Of a DNA stretch of 64,000 bases, positions 1 to 8,904 are shown piece by piece. How positions within the stretch are numbered: the first letter of the stretch is position 1; every line of letters begins with the position of its first letter. The stretch comes from an uncultured Amylibacter sp. (GTDB taxonomy: Bacteria; Pseudomonadota; Alphaproteobacteria; Rhodobacterales; Rhodobacteraceae), in NCBI GenBank assembly GCA_959347425.1, contig OY365741.1:434001-498000 (forward strand). Direction: 5' to 3'. The position numbers and the translations under genes are program-made. The notes under the pieces are model-generated. The model did not search any database and had not been told where the DNA came from. It saw nothing but the letters and a program-made list of their open reading frames with translations.

Positions 1-335
1 ATTGGTTATTAGGAATTGGGGGTTGCTTATGAGAGGTTAAGAGCGGAGGTTTTTTGTTGGACATTTCTTTGAAATGTCGCCCACCCGCCCGCCCTAGCCT
101 GTCCTAGCATCTAGGCACTGCCTAAATAAATTTAGAAATTGCCTATCACCAATTCCCAAGTATTCTTTGCAAATAAACCACTCTAACGTCTTGTTATTCC
201 AGATAGTAAATTTATAGAGAATCTATAGTCTTGAAACCCAAGGGCTTTTGGCATGCCCTCACACCGTGAGGGCTACGCACAAAAGACCACGCTGGTCGAC
301 ATTCGCGTAAGCGATGACGAAGACCCGAAGGGCAT
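1..335 (+). repeat. Family A intergenic repeat, copy A1
   Basis: First of about seven long copies of a dispersed element; the window edge may cut its left end. It carries, in order, a hairpin GACATTTC/GAAATGTC near 60-78, a conserved core (about 85-240), the hairpin CCCTCAC/GTGAGGG at 256-262 and 266-272, the palindrome GACCACGCTGGTC at 285-297, and the hairpin TCGC-GTAA-GCGA at 303-314. The same order recurs near 10.0, 16.5, 21.4, 25.9, 28.9, 33.3 and 61.7 kb. There is no convincing gene in it. Confidence 0.85.
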
Positions 336-378
336 CACTAACAACTAATAACTAATAACTAATAACTAATAACTAAAC
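336..378. repeat. Heptamer tandem array (AACTAAT type)
   Basis: Five to six tandem copies of AACTAAT/AACTAAC end exactly where the -35 box of gap begins at 379. The period is 7 bp. Confidence 0.9.
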
Positions 379-407
379 TTGACGAATCCCCCATTTACCG
401 CTATATC
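379..407 (+). promoter_or_regulatory. Probable gap promoter
   Basis: TTGACG at 379-384 and TATATC at 402-407 are separated by 17 bp. This places transcription start near 413 and gives a leader of about 30 nt before the ATG at 445. It argues against the in-frame TTG at 379 as a start codon. Confidence 0.6.
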
Positions 408-444
408 CCCCGATAAAACACAAACCCAAAGGCACGCCACCAAC

Positions 445-1455
445 ATGACCATCAAACTCGGCATTAACGGCATGGGGCGCATCGGGCGTTGTACGCTAGG
501 CGCGTGGCTGCAAACCAACCGCCCAGATGTGCAAATCACCCACCTTAACGCGCCTGGCCCGATTGAAACGCTCGCCCACTTGTTAAGATACGATTCCATC
601 CACGGACACGCCAGCCAGCCCATCCATACCGATAAAAACACGCTCATCTGCGGCGACAAAACCATCCAAGTGCAATCCACCTACGACACGGACTCGCTGG
701 ATTGGACGGGGGTTGATATCGTGCTAGAATGCAGTGGCGCCCATAACGACCGCACCGCCTGCCTTAAACACATTAAACAAGGGGCAAAACGCGTCCTAGT
801 CTCTGCCCCATGCAAACAGGCGGATAATACCATAGTCTATGGCGTGAACCACGACACCCTGAAACCCGAGCACCATGTTGTCTCCAACGCCTCCTGCACC
901 ACGAATTGCCTTGCACCCCTTGCCAAAGCCTTGCACGAATCGATTGGGATTGAAAAGGGTATGATGACCACGATTCACGCTTATACGGGCGACCAGTCGA
1001 TTATTGATAAACGCCACGATGATTTGTATCGAGCCCGCGCCGCCGCGATGTCTATGATTCCAACGACTACTGGGGCGGCGAAAGCGATTGGGCTGATTAT
1101 CCCTGCATTAACGGGGCGGTTGGATGGGGCGGCTATCCGCGTGCCTACGCCCAATGTGTCTTGCATAGATCTGACGTTCCGCGCAACCAAGGATACTTCG
1201 GTTGATGAAGTCAATGACTGCGTTTATCGGGCGGCGAGCAGTGCGGGGTTGGCGGGGATTTTAGGCTTTGATGCCGCGCCCAAAGTGTCCATTGATTTTA
1301 ACCACGATAGCCATTCTGCCGTGTTTGCCCCTGACCAAACCCGCGTGATTGCGGATAATTTGGTGCGCGTTATGGCGTGGTATGATAACGAGTGGGGGTT
1401 TTCCCATCGTATGCTGGATGTAGCCGTGGCGATGGGATTAGTGATTAACGATTAG
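445..1455 (+). CDS. gap: Type I glyceraldehyde-3-phosphate dehydrogenase
   Basis: Converts glyceraldehyde 3-phosphate to 1,3-bisphosphoglycerate in the cytosol. The protein has 336 residues, the usual family length. The Rossmann motif GINGMGRIGR is at 6-15, the catalytic Cys is C151 in SNASCTTNC, and the catalytic His is H178. The ATG at 445 is chosen because an upstream in-frame TTG is the -35 box. Cofactor residues are unusual: the Asp that normally binds the adenosine ribose of NAD is A36 (NAPGPIET), and the usual Leu-Pro or Thr-Leu pair before HKDL is K189-R190. These changes suggest, by inference, NADP use. The stop codon and the last residues (VIND) lie inside a heptamer array. pgk and fba follow after a small island. 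Confidence 0.95.
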   Translation: MTIKLGINGMGRIGRCTLGAWLQTNRPDVQITHLNAPGPIETLAHLLRYDSIHGHASQPIHTDKNTLICGDKTIQVQSTYDTDSLDWTGVDIVLECSGAHNDRTACLKHIKQGAKRVLVSAPCKQADNTIVYGVNHDTLKPEHHVVSNASCTTNCLAPLAKALHESIGIEKGMMTTIHAYTGDQSIIDKRHDDLYRARAAAMSMIPTTTGAAKAIGLIIPALTGRLDGAAIRVPTPNVSCIDLTFRATKDTSVDEVNDCVYRAASSAGLAGILGFDAAPKVSIDFNHDSHSAVFAPDQTRVIADNLVRVMAWYDNEWGFSHRMLDVAVAMGLVIND

Positions 1456-1465
1456 TGATGAGTGG
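1437..1465. repeat. Heptamer array overlapping the gap stop codon
   Basis: GATTAGT, GATTAAC and GATTAGT units run through the last codons of gap and supply its TAG at 1453-1455. Confidence 0.75.
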
Positions 1466-1497
1466 TATCATCGCGGGGGCTCGTTTGCAGAGGGCGG

Positions 1498-1585
1498 GGC
1501 TTTTGCGCATATAGAGCTTTTGCATAAGGGCAGTTGCCCCTGCCCGACCGAGATAAAAACCTGCAAAAGCCCATACACAAAAGCC
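1498..1585 (+). repeat. Family B long-hairpin repeat, copy B1
   Basis: The outer arms are GGCTTTTG and CAAAAGCC. The middle arms are GCTTTTGCA and TGCAAAAGC. The inner hairpin is GGGCAGTTGCCCCTGCCC. It lies 42 bp after the gap stop codon in the same orientation. The 40 bp before it (from 1465) match the 40 bp before copy B4 at 32.8 kb. Confidence 0.85.
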
Positions 1586-1652
1586 TTTGGCTACAAGACG
1601 CTAGGTTTGGTTATGCCATGGGTTTTTTATATTACCCTTTGCCAGCAATGCG

Positions 1653-2102
1653 TCATTCCTTACCTCGGTTTTCCATACCACCACGCCAGAATTTAGCTTG
1701 TAAATCTTCTGGCGGTGCTAATTCAAATTTTGTCAATACTGATATGACTTTTTGCATTAAAAGAATTAGGGTATCTTTTGTGGTTTTAAATAATTCTCTA
1801 CGGGCAAGCTCCATTTCTGGATTAATGAAAGTATGGCACGCGGCAAAAGATAATCTAAGCTGTTCCATGGCTTGTATGTGAGAGATAATATCATCAGAAT
1901 TTTGGGCTTGCTCACTTCTCATTTTTAAAATCATCAAGGCTCGATAGTACAGCATAACGGCGTATTGGTCGGTAAATTCCCCCATGTGCATCATTACATC
2001 TAACTGGTGTTTGTCTAGTAGTTTTAAAATAGATAAATATTCTTTTTTTGATTCTAAATCAAATATTTCTGTGATTATTTTTGCAAATTTTACTTGGTTC
2101 AT
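1653..2102 (-). CDS. Hypothetical protein in the TPR island
   Basis: A 149-residue protein that I do not recognise. It looks mainly helical and soluble, with no signal peptide or membrane segment. It is the last gene of an AT-rich minus-strand trio (small membrane protein, TPR protein, this gene) and starts 26 bp after the TPR gene, so co-transcription is likely. Base composition is clearly more AT-rich than the flanking gap and pgk genes, which suggests transfer. The second TPR cassette at 38 kb has no equivalent third gene. Confidence 0.7.
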   Translation of the reverse strand: MNQVKFAKIITEIFDLESKKEYLSILKLLDKHQLDVMMHMGEFTDQYAVMLYYRALMILKMRSEQAQNSDDIISHIQAMEQLRLSFAACHTFINPEMELARRELFKTTKDTLILLMQKVISVLTKFELAPPEDLQAKFWRGGMENRGKE

Positions 2103-2128
2103 AATTTTATTTCCTTGTTATTGTGGGG

Positions 2129-3328
2129 TTAGGTTAGGTGTTTTCTGTTTTGTTCGTAATTTTTTTTAACCCATTTAGTGTGGGGATGGTCGGGACCAAG
2201 TGTCGTTTCAAGAATTTCTAGAGCTTGTCTAAACATTGAATTTGCTTTTTTATAATGCTTTATTTTATTATAAACCCCTCCAAGATTATTAAAGCAGTTG
2301 GCAGTCTGGGGGTGGGCTTTTCCTAGTTCTTTTTTACAAATCTTTAGGGCTTCCTTATGAAGTAATATAGATTTTTTATAATTACCTTGTTTATGATAAT
2401 TAGATGCAAAATTGTTCATACAGATAGCAGTATCATGATGGTTTTTCCCAAGTGTTTTGTTGTAAATCTTTAAAGCCTTATTAAAAAGTGGGAACGCTTC
2501 TTTACATTTGTCTTGTTGTAGATAAAGTACTGCAAGGTTGTCTAAATTGGTTGCTGTTTGGGGGTGCTCTTCCCCTAGCTCTTTTGTGTTAATTTTTAGA
2601 GCTTGCTGATAAAGCAGTTCTGCTTTATCATATAATTTTTGCGCTTTATAAAGTCCGCCACGATTATTAAGGATAGTAGCGTATTGTATGCTATCCTCGC
2701 CACATTCTGTAATGGTCACTTCGTCCGCCTGTAAGCTAAGAGATAAGGCAGAATCATAATCACCTATTAAAAAGGCAGATTTTTGCGCCCTGTTTAACGT
2801 GTTAAAACATGGGTCAAGATGTGCCGCACGAGCAAAGTGTTTGGCTGCATCACTCCAACGCACCTCTTGTTCTGCGATTTCGCCACGGGCAAAGGTGGCA
2901 CGGGCAGAGCGTTTTACCGCAAGTTCCTCACGTGCTTCTATTTCAGCAAAGAGTTCATCAGCTTTAGAAAAATCACCCTGTTCAAGGGCGGTTATAGCCA
3001 CTGCCAATTTTTCTGCCCCAATTTCATTGCCCTCGCGCTTAAGTTTAGCTTTTAGGTCTGCAATTTGTGCTTGAGCTTTTTCAAAGGCTTGCGGTAAGTT
3101 TGCGAGGTCGTTATTAAGTTTATCAATCTGTGCCTGAAAAATTTCCCTTTCTTTGCCATGTGTCGCTTGCATTTCAAGCTCTTTGACTCTGACCGCGTTT
3201 TTTAAGCCTTTTTCGTAAGTCTCTTCCGTAAGAAGCATGTAACCCTCTGGTATAGATGGATTAATGGTTGTTTCTGACTTGTTGATAATGCCAAGTTGGA
3301 ACGTTTTTGATTTTATTTTATCGCCCAT
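2129..3328 (-). CDS. Coiled-coil and kinesin-light-chain-type TPR protein
   Basis: A 399-residue protein. Residues about 45-100 are predicted coiled coil (repeated KAQAQIADLKAKLK heptads). A helical region with the segment LAVAITALEQGDFSKADELF follows at about 105-200. The C-terminal half holds four 42-residue TPR units, each with a LG..H..TA turn, as in kinesin light chain/TPR_12 families. Such proteins are protein-protein scaffolds; the partner is unknown. It is a paralogue of the protein at 38227-39525 over both the coiled-coil and TPR parts, and both follow a small membrane-protein gene. The N-terminal stretch FQLGIINKS closely matches the C-terminal part of that small upstream protein. 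Low GC suggests horizontal origin. Confidence 0.85.
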   Translation of the reverse strand: MGDKIKSKTFQLGIINKSETTINPSIPEGYMLLTEETYEKGLKNAVRVKELEMQATHGKEREIFQAQIDKLNNDLANLPQAFEKAQAQIADLKAKLKREGNEIGAEKLAVAITALEQGDFSKADELFAEIEAREELAVKRSARATFARGEIAEQEVRWSDAAKHFARAAHLDPCFNTLNRAQKSAFLIGDYDSALSLSLQADEVTITECGEDSIQYATILNNRGGLYKAQKLYDKAELLYQQALKINTKELGEEHPQTATNLDNLAVLYLQQDKCKEAFPLFNKALKIYNKTLGKNHHDTAICMNNFASNYHKQGNYKKSILLHKEALKICKKELGKAHPQTANCFNNLGGVYNKIKHYKKANSMFRQALEILETTLGPDHPHTKWVKKNYEQNRKHLT

Positions 3329-3335
3329 ATCATTA

Positions 3336-3506
3336 TCATTTCTTTTTTATTTTGTTTATAATTATACTTTTTGATTTATTTATAATACCAAATTGAGACG
3401 TTTTTTGCGAAATAGATTTTGGTCTAAAATACCTAATCCCCGCTATAAACCCTACGATTGTTATAACGCCTGCAATTTTACCAATGTTATCCCAAATATA
3501 TTCCAT
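3336..3506 (-). CDS. Small single-span membrane protein upstream of the TPR gene
   Basis: A 56-residue reading frame starting with ATG at 3506 and ending with TGA 7 bp before the TPR start. It begins MEYIWDNIGK, followed by one hydrophobic span (about residues 11-26) and a basic tail containing SQFGIINKSKS. That tail resembles residues 10-18 of the downstream TPR protein (FQLGIINKS), which supports it being translated and suggests partial duplication. It is too short for routine gene callers. It corresponds in position to the 90-residue membrane protein before the second TPR gene. Confidence 0.55.
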   Translation of the reverse strand: MEYIWDNIGKIAGVITIVGFIAGIRYFRPKSISQKTSQFGIINKSKSIIINKIKKK

Positions 3507-3572
3507 AACTCTTTATACCCCATAACCCTCCACTTTACAACCCACCTCTAAACCAATCAAATCATTAACCCC

Positions 3573-3600
3573 TTGACTCCTCCACAAAAACAAATAAAAC
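3573..3600 (+). promoter_or_regulatory. Possible pgk promoter giving a leaderless transcript
   Basis: TTGACT at 3573-3578 and TAAAAC at 3595-3600 are separated by 16 bp. Transcription would begin at or next to the pgk ATG at 3607, and no Shine-Dalgarno sequence is seen before that ATG. Confidence 0.4.
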
Positions 3601-3606
3601 ACCCCA

Positions 3607-4812
3607 ATGACCCACGCCCACCAAACCCTAACCACCCTGAACGACCACGACCTTACGGGGAAAACCGCCCTAATACGGGTGGATTTAAACGTGCCTATGT
3701 GCGACCAAACCCCCACAGATATAACCCGCCTACGCCACGCTATTCCAACCATAAAAGCCGTCCTAGAAAACCACGGCAAACCCGTGTTATTATCCCATTT
3801 CGGGCGACCAAAGGGGCGCGATCCCGCGTATTCCACCGCCGTAATAGCCCCGCACCTGTCGGCCCTATTAAACGCCCCCGTTATCCACTGCCCCGATTGT
3901 ATCGGCACAAACGCAGCCCAAGCCATCAAAAACCTACCCGAAGGCTCGGTTTTGCTACTGGAAAACACGCGGTTCTACGCGGGGGAAACCGCTAACGACC
4001 CCGCGTTCAGCGAGGATTTGGCGCGTTTGGGCGATATTTTTATCGCCGATGCGTTTTCTGTGGCGCACCGCGCCCATGCTTCTACGACTGGCATAGCCCG
4101 CCACATTCCCGCCTGTGCGGGGCTGGGGCTATCCGCCGAAATCACGGCTTTATCGCAAATCCTGCACGCTCCAAACCACCCCGTTATGGCGATTGTCGGC
4201 GGGGCGAAAGTGTCAACGAAGCTCAGCCTATTGGAAAACCTGCTGGATAAGATGGATTATTTGGTCATAGGCGGTGGCATGGCGAATACATTCCTTGGCG
4301 CGAATGGTGCGCCCGTGGGGAAATCCTTGTGCGAGCCTGCGTTGTTTGAAACCGCCCGCACTATACAAACCCGCGCCCAAACCGTCGGGTGCAAAATCAT
4401 TCTGCCGAGCGATATTGTCGTTGCCAAAGACTTCCACGCGAACGCCCCCCATGAAACGCGGCTTGCCAACGATTGCCCCGATGACGCGATGATATTGGAC
4501 GCGGGCGATGAAACGATTGAGGCGATTTACGCCATCATAGCCCTCTGCAAAACGGTTGTGTGGAACGGGCCGCTGGGCGCGTTTGAAACTCCGCCTTTTG
4601 ATATTGCCACAAACAGGGTTGCCCGCGCGGTTGGGCGGGCGACTGTCATGGGGCATCTGACCTCTGTCGGCGGGGGCGGGGATACCATTGCCGCGCTGGC
4701 GCAAGCGGGTGCGGATGCGGATTTCACCTATCTTTGCACGGCTGGCGGGGCGTTTTTGGAATGGTTAGAGGGTAAGGTTTTGCCGGGTGTGGCAATCTTG
4801 ATGAAAACATAG
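3607..4812 (+). CDS. pgk: Phosphoglycerate kinase
   Basis: Transfers phosphate from 1,3-bisphosphoglycerate to ADP. The protein has 401 residues, normal for the family. Visible motifs are RVDLNVP near residue 24, the substrate-binding HFGRPKG, the hinge/nucleotide motif NGPLGAFE near 320, and GGGDT near 356. It lies between the TPR island and fba in a glycolytic group with gap. The start codon has no clear ribosome-binding site and may head a leaderless message. Confidence 0.96.
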   Translation: MTHAHQTLTTLNDHDLTGKTALIRVDLNVPMCDQTPTDITRLRHAIPTIKAVLENHGKPVLLSHFGRPKGRDPAYSTAVIAPHLSALLNAPVIHCPDCIGTNAAQAIKNLPEGSVLLLENTRFYAGETANDPAFSEDLARLGDIFIADAFSVAHRAHASTTGIARHIPACAGLGLSAEITALSQILHAPNHPVMAIVGGAKVSTKLSLLENLLDKMDYLVIGGGMANTFLGANGAPVGKSLCEPALFETARTIQTRAQTVGCKIILPSDIVVAKDFHANAPHETRLANDCPDDAMILDAGDETIEAIYAIIALCKTVVWNGPLGAFETPPFDIATNRVARAVGRATVMGHLTSVGGGGDTIAALAQAGADADFTYLCTAGGAFLEWLEGKVLPGVAILMKT

Positions 4813-4838
4813 TATAACGATGAAAAGGAGTTCCGCTT

Positions 4839-5759
4839 ATGAAAATGACTGCAAATGTGAAAAAAATCCTATCAAACTATGGTACGGATAATCCGGGGGT
4901 GAAGGCTAATCTATGCCGAATCCTGATGCAAGGCGCGTTGGGAGGCACGGGTCGGCTGGTTATTTTACCAGTTGATCAGGGGTTTGAACACGGTCCTGCA
5001 CGGTCTTTCGCGCCGAACGCGGCGGCATACGACCCGCACTATCATTTCGCGCTGGCGATTGAAGCGGGGATGAGCGCCTATGCTGCGCCCTTGGGGATGC
5101 TGGAGGCTGGTGCGGATGAATACGCGGGGCAAATCCCCCTTATATTAAAGGCGAATTCCGCCAATTCTCTGATGCCAAAGGGGCAGGCTTACGACCAAGC
5201 TATTACGGCTTCGGTGGATGATGCGTTGCGGATTGGCGCGTCATGCATAGGGTTCACGATTTATCCGGGGTCTTCGCAAGGATTGGGGATGTTTGAAGAA
5301 ATATCGGCAATGCGAGAGGAAGCCGCGGCAAAAGGCATAGCCACCGTGATTTGGTCTTATCCTCGCGGTGAGGGGTTATCAAAGGACGGTGAAACCGCGA
5401 TAGATATCGGGGCTTATGCGGCGCAGATTGCGGCGTTATTGGGTGCGCATATTATCAAAATAAAGCTGTCCAGTGAGCATTTGGAACAGCCCGAAGCGGC
5501 GGCGGTTTATAAAGATGAAAAAATAGCGATTGCTTCGGCGTCTGAGCGCGTTGCGCACTGTATGCAAGCGGCATTCAACGGACGGCGGATTGTGGTGTTT
5601 TCTGGTGGGTCAAAGAAAAGCGCGGATAGTGTTTTTGATGATGCGCGGGCGATTTTGGCGGGTGGGGGCAATGGCTCTATCATCGGGCGCAATACGTTTC
5701 AAAGGCCAAGGGCAGAGGCTCTGGCGATGTTAAAGCAGATAATTGGGATTTATTCGTAG
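4839..5759 (+). CDS. fba: Class I (DhnA/FbaB-type) fructose-bisphosphate aldolase
   Basis: Splits fructose 1,6-bisphosphate into dihydroxyacetone phosphate and glyceraldehyde 3-phosphate using a Schiff-base lysine. The 306-residue protein belongs to the archaeal-type class I family: PVDQGFEHGP near residue 44, a lysine-bearing strand IIKIKLSSEHL near 207 (likely Schiff-base Lys), and the phosphate-binding FSGGSKK and GGGNGSIIGRN loops near the C-terminus. The start is supported by AAAAGGAG about 8 bp upstream. It lies 26 bp after pgk, probably in one operon. A family B hairpin follows the stop codon. Confidence 0.92.
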   Translation: MKMTANVKKILSNYGTDNPGVKANLCRILMQGALGGTGRLVILPVDQGFEHGPARSFAPNAAAYDPHYHFALAIEAGMSAYAAPLGMLEAGADEYAGQIPLILKANSANSLMPKGQAYDQAITASVDDALRIGASCIGFTIYPGSSQGLGMFEEISAMREEAAAKGIATVIWSYPRGEGLSKDGETAIDIGAYAAQIAALLGAHIIKIKLSSEHLEQPEAAAVYKDEKIAIASASERVAHCMQAAFNGRRIVVFSGGSKKSADSVFDDARAILAGGGNGSIIGRNTFQRPRAEALAMLKQIIGIYS

Positions 5760-5767
5760 GCGGGCGG

Positions 5768-5855
5768 GGCTTTTGTGTATATAGAGCTTTTGCATAAGGG
5801 CAGTTGAACCTGCCCGACCAAAATAAAAACATGAAAAAGCCCATACACAAAAGCC
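5768..5855 (+). repeat. Family B long-hairpin repeat, copy B2
   Basis: Begins 8 bp after the fba stop codon. It has arms GGCTTTTGTG/CACAAAAGCC and an inner hairpin GGGCAGTTGAACCTGCCC at 5798-5815. The middle arm GCTTTTGCAT faces ATGAAAAAGC, one mismatch, so this copy is intermediate between B1 and B3. The remaining DNA up to 5990 shows nothing else clear. Confidence 0.85.
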
Positions 5856-5990
5856 TTTGGTTGCAAGACGTGAGATTTGTCATAAATTCGCAATTAATCA
5901 AAAAAACCCCGAAAAAGGGATTCACAAACCCGCAGATATGTGCCATATTACCCCTAGGAACCCATAAAACACAACAAAAACAAGCAGATA

Positions 5991-6311
5991 ATGTTCAAAC
6001 TTCTCTTCTCTCCCCTGCAATGGCTGGTACGTAATGTCTATCTGGCGGCGATTTTATGCGGCTTTTTATTCATCGCGGGCTACTTTGTTTTTAACGCGAT
6101 TCAAGGGCCGAACGGCATCCTCAAACGTATAGAAATTGAGGCAGCCCAAGCGGTGGAACAGCAAAACCTGACCGCCTTAATAAAACAACGCCAAAGGCTG
6201 GAAAACCAAACGCGGAGGCTGTCGGATGACTTCTTAGATCTCGATTTGCTAGACCAACAAGCGCGCGAAATATTGGGATTCATCCGCACTGACGAAATTA
6301 TTATTCGTTAA
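5991..6311 (+). CDS. ftsB: FtsB/DivIC-type septum formation protein
   Basis: A 106-residue bitopic protein: short N-terminal cytoplasmic part, one membrane span at about residues 13-36 (VRNVYLAAILCGFLFIAGYF), then a coiled coil at about 45-90 with the ERL/LENQTRRLSDD pattern typical of the divisome subunits FtsB and DivIC. In other alphaproteobacteria this gene usually sits just before pdhA, as here. The closing residues LGFIRTDEIIIR match the conserved LG..R.DE end of the family. A strong terminator overlaps the stop codon, so it is separate from pdhA transcription. Confidence 0.85.
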   Translation: MFKLLFSPLQWLVRNVYLAAILCGFLFIAGYFVFNAIQGPNGILKRIEIEAAQAVEQQNLTALIKQRQRLENQTRRLSDDFLDLDLLDQQAREILGFIRTDEIIIR

Positions 6312-6336
6312 ACCATTGATTTTCAATGGTTTTTTT
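6311..6336 (+). terminator. Rho-independent terminator after ftsB
   Basis: Perfect 9-bp stem AACCATTGA / TCAATGGTT with a 3-nt loop, followed directly by a run of T. Confidence 0.9.
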
Positions 6337-6362
6337 ATAGTGATTTTTCCACAAAAAGCCTA

Positions 6363-6390
6363 TATAATAATGGTTTAATATCAAACTATC
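6363..6390 (+). promoter_or_regulatory. pdhA promoter -10 box and palindromic operator-like site
   Basis: TATAAT at 6363-6368 is followed by the palindrome GTTTAATATCAAAC at 6373-6386, which would cover the transcription start. The same palindrome, extended to TAGTTTAATATCAAACTA, lies before lpd at 29181-29197. The -35 box is poor, consistent with regulated expression. The binding protein is unknown. Confidence 0.6.
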
Positions 6391-6430
6391 TTAAAACGAT
6401 AACCCGACCCAAACAACAAGGCACTCGCAC

Positions 6431-7474
6431 ATGGCTGGTAAAAAAACAACTGCGCCCAAATCCGCGCCCAAAAACACCGCGAAACAACCCGCGAAACAAC
6501 CTCCAAAAAACATCGCCCCAGACGATCTTTTGCGGTATTATACGGACATGTTGCTCATCCGCCGTTTTGAAGAAAAGGCGGGGCAGCTTTACGGCATGGG
6601 GCATATCGGCGGGTTTTGCCACTTATACATAGGGCAAGAGGCCGTCGTGGTCGGCATAGAAGCCGCCGCAAAAGACGGCGATTCCCGCCTGACTTCCTAC
6701 CGCGACCACGGGCATATGTTGGCGTGCGGAATGGACCCAAAGGGCGTGATGGCGGAACTGACTGGCCGCGCCGATGGCTATTCCAAAGGCAAGGGCGGCT
6801 CTATGCACATGTTCAGCGCGGACAAACGATTTTACGGCGGGAACGGCATTGTCGGGGCGCAAGTGCCTATCGGCGCGGGACTGGCTTTTGCCCATAAATA
6901 TAAGGGCGAAGATAATGTTTGCTTCACCTATTTCGGTGACGGAGCGGCCAATCAAGGGCAGGTTTATGAATCGTTTAATATGGCGGCTTTGTGGAAATTA
7001 CCCGTGGTTTTTGTCGTGGAAAACAACCACTACGCGATGGGAACCAGCCAAGATCGCAGTGCCTCCTCCACCGATTTTTACACGCGGGGACAGGCCTTTG
7101 GCATCACCGGTGCGGCCGTTGATGGAATGGATGTTTTGGCGGTGAAAAACGCGGCGGCAACCGCGATTGCCCATTGTCGCGCGGGCAATGGACCCTATGT
7201 TTTAGAGGCTAAAACCTATCGGTACAGAGGCCATTCCATGTCCGATCCCGCCAAATATCGCACGCGGGATGAGGTGCAAAAAGTCCGCGAAACCCAAGAT
7301 CCGATTGACCACATAAAAGACATGCTTTTGCAGGGCAAACACGCGGATGCGGAGGCTTTGAAAGCCATCGATAAACAGGTCAAACAACAGGTGCAGGAGG
7401 CTGCGGATTTCGCCATTGCCAGCCCTGAACCTGATGTAAGCGAACTCTACACCGACATTTACGCGCAAGCTTAA
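6431..7474 (+). CDS. pdhA: Pyruvate dehydrogenase E1 component, alpha subunit
   Basis: With PdhB it decarboxylates pyruvate using thiamine diphosphate and passes the acetyl group to lipoyl-lysine. The 347-residue protein shows the ThDP/Mg motif beginning GDGAANQG and ending in ENN near residues 171-203, and the phosphorylation-loop-like region [15 protein letters not shown] near 260. The N-terminal 30 residues are a Lys/Ala/Pro-rich tail not found in most homologues. It is the first gene of pdhABC, with pdhB 25 bp downstream. Confidence 0.96.
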   Translation: MAGKKTTAPKSAPKNTAKQPAKQPPKNIAPDDLLRYYTDMLLIRRFEEKAGQLYGMGHIGGFCHLYIGQEAVVVGIEAAAKDGDSRLTSYRDHGHMLACGMDPKGVMAELTGRADGYSKGKGGSMHMFSADKRFYGGNGIVGAQVPIGAGLAFAHKYKGEDNVCFTYFGDGAANQGQVYESFNMAALWKLPVVFVVENNHYAMGTSQDRSASSTDFYTRGQAFGITGAAVDGMDVLAVKNAAATAIAHCRAGNGPYVLEAKTYRYRGHSMSDPAKYRTRDEVQKVRETQDPIDHIKDMLLQGKHADAEALKAIDKQVKQQVQEAADFAIASPEPDVSELYTDIYAQA

Positions 7475-7499
7475 CCCCAATAAAATAAAGGAAAATACC

Positions 7500-8891
7500 A
7501 TGCCGACAGACATTCAAATGCCCGCCTTATCGCCGACTATGGAAGAAGGCACGCTTGCCAAATGGCTGGTTAAAACTGGCGATTCCGTGGTTAGCGGTGA
7601 CATTTTGGCGGAGATTGAAACCGACAAGGCTATCATGGAATTTGAGACGATAGAGGATGGAATTGTTGGCGATTTGCTGGTGGCAGAGGGGCAAGAGGGG
7701 ATAAAAGTTGGCACGGTGATTGCGACGCTGAGCGTTGATGGGGAAGAGGCGAATGAAAGCAAAACACCTGTGGCAACAGCGGAGGCTACGCCTGAATCTG
7801 TGCCTGAACCCACGCCAGAACCGACTCCTGAACCTGTGCAAGAGACTGCTCCCGAACCAACAGACTCTAAACCAGAACCCACCAAAGAAATCACGCAAGA
7901 TTTTCCCCCCGACACCCCGCTCACCAAAACCACCGTTCGTGACGCGCTCCGCGATGCTATGGCGGAAGAAATGCGCAGTGACGAGCGCGTTTTCCTGATG
8001 GGCGAGGAAGTCGCCGAATACCAAGGCGCGTACAAAGTATCGCAAGGTCTCCTGCAAGAATTCGGCGAAAAACGCGTCATTGACACGCCAATAACCGAGC
8101 ACGGATTCGCGGGTATAGGCGTTGGTGCGGCCTTTGGCGGGCTGAAACCCATCGTGGAATTTATGACTTTTAACTTTGCTATGCAGGCGATTGACCAGAT
8201 TATTAACTCGGCAGCGAAGACTTTATACATGAGCGGTGGGCAAATGGGTTGCCCCATCGTGTTTCGCGGACCAAACGGCGCGGCGGCTCGGGTCGGGGCG
8301 CAGCATAGCCAATGCTATGCCGCGTGGTACGCCCATATTCCGGGGTTAAAAGTCGTGATGCCTTACAGCGCGGCGGACGCAAAGGGGCTGTTAAAATCGG
8401 CGATTCGCGACCCGAATCCTGTCGTTTTTCTTGAGAATGAAATCATGTATGGGCGCAGTTTTGATGTGCCTGACGGCGACCATGCCGTGCCTTTGGGCAA
8501 GGCGAGGATTTGGCAAACTGGCACAGATGTGACTTTGGTCAGCTTTGGCATAGGCATGCAGTACGCGCTGGAAGCGGCGGAGGCTTTGGCGGGCGATGGT
8601 ATCTCTGCCGAGGTGATTGATTTGCGAACCCTGCGCCCGATTGATTACGATTGCATCGTTGAATCCGTGCGCAAAACCAATCGTTGCGTGACGGTGGAGG
8701 AAGGCTTTCCAGTCGGCGCGATTGGCAACCATATCTCTGCCGTTTTGATGGAGCGGGCGTTTGATTATTTGGACGCGCCAGTGGTGAATTGCACGGGGAA
8801 AGATGTGCCGATGCCCTATGCGGCGAATTTGGAAAAGCACGCGTTGATTACCTCGCAAGAGGTGGTTGCTGCGGTTAAGCAGTTGTTTTAA
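7500..8891 (+). CDS. pdhB: Pyruvate dehydrogenase E1 beta subunit with N-terminal lipoyl domain
   Basis: A 463-residue protein. Residues 1-80 form a lipoyl domain with the lipoylation site K43 in ETDKAIME. A Pro/Glu-rich swinging linker runs to about residue 135, and the transketolase-like E1-beta body fills the rest ([30 protein letters not shown]). A lipoyl domain on E1-beta is known in alphaproteobacteria such as Zymomonas. Here it matters more, because the following E2 gene has none, so K43 is the only visible acetyl carrier of this complex. AAAGGA precedes the start. Confidence 0.96.
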   Translation: MPTDIQMPALSPTMEEGTLAKWLVKTGDSVVSGDILAEIETDKAIMEFETIEDGIVGDLLVAEGQEGIKVGTVIATLSVDGEEANESKTPVATAEATPESVPEPTPEPTPEPVQETAPEPTDSKPEPTKEITQDFPPDTPLTKTTVRDALRDAMAEEMRSDERVFLMGEEVAEYQGAYKVSQGLLQEFGEKRVIDTPITEHGFAGIGVGAAFGGLKPIVEFMTFNFAMQAIDQIINSAAKTLYMSGGQMGCPIVFRGPNGAAARVGAQHSQCYAAWYAHIPGLKVVMPYSAADAKGLLKSAIRDPNPVVFLENEIMYGRSFDVPDGDHAVPLGKARIWQTGTDVTLVSFGIGMQYALEAAEALAGDGISAEVIDLRTLRPIDYDCIVESVRKTNRCVTVEEGFPVGAIGNHISAVLMERAFDYLDAPVVNCTGKDVPMPYAANLEKHALITSQEVVAAVKQLF

Positions 8892-8904
8892 GGGGGATAA
8901 ATCT

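Noticed and set aside
379..444. N-terminal extension of Gap from a TTG codon at 379
   Set aside because: The TTG is the -35 box of a well-spaced promoter and the extra 22 residues do not belong to GAPDH; the ATG at 445 gives the canonical start.
1534..1881. Frames starting in family B copies that encode a KPIHKSLWLQD peptide (also near 5804)
   Set aside because: They arise because the hairpin repeat is conserved at DNA level; the frames run out into unrelated DNA.
7514..8257. 247-codon open frame opposite pdhB
   Set aside because: Shadow of pdhB; the composition follows the codon positions of the real gene.
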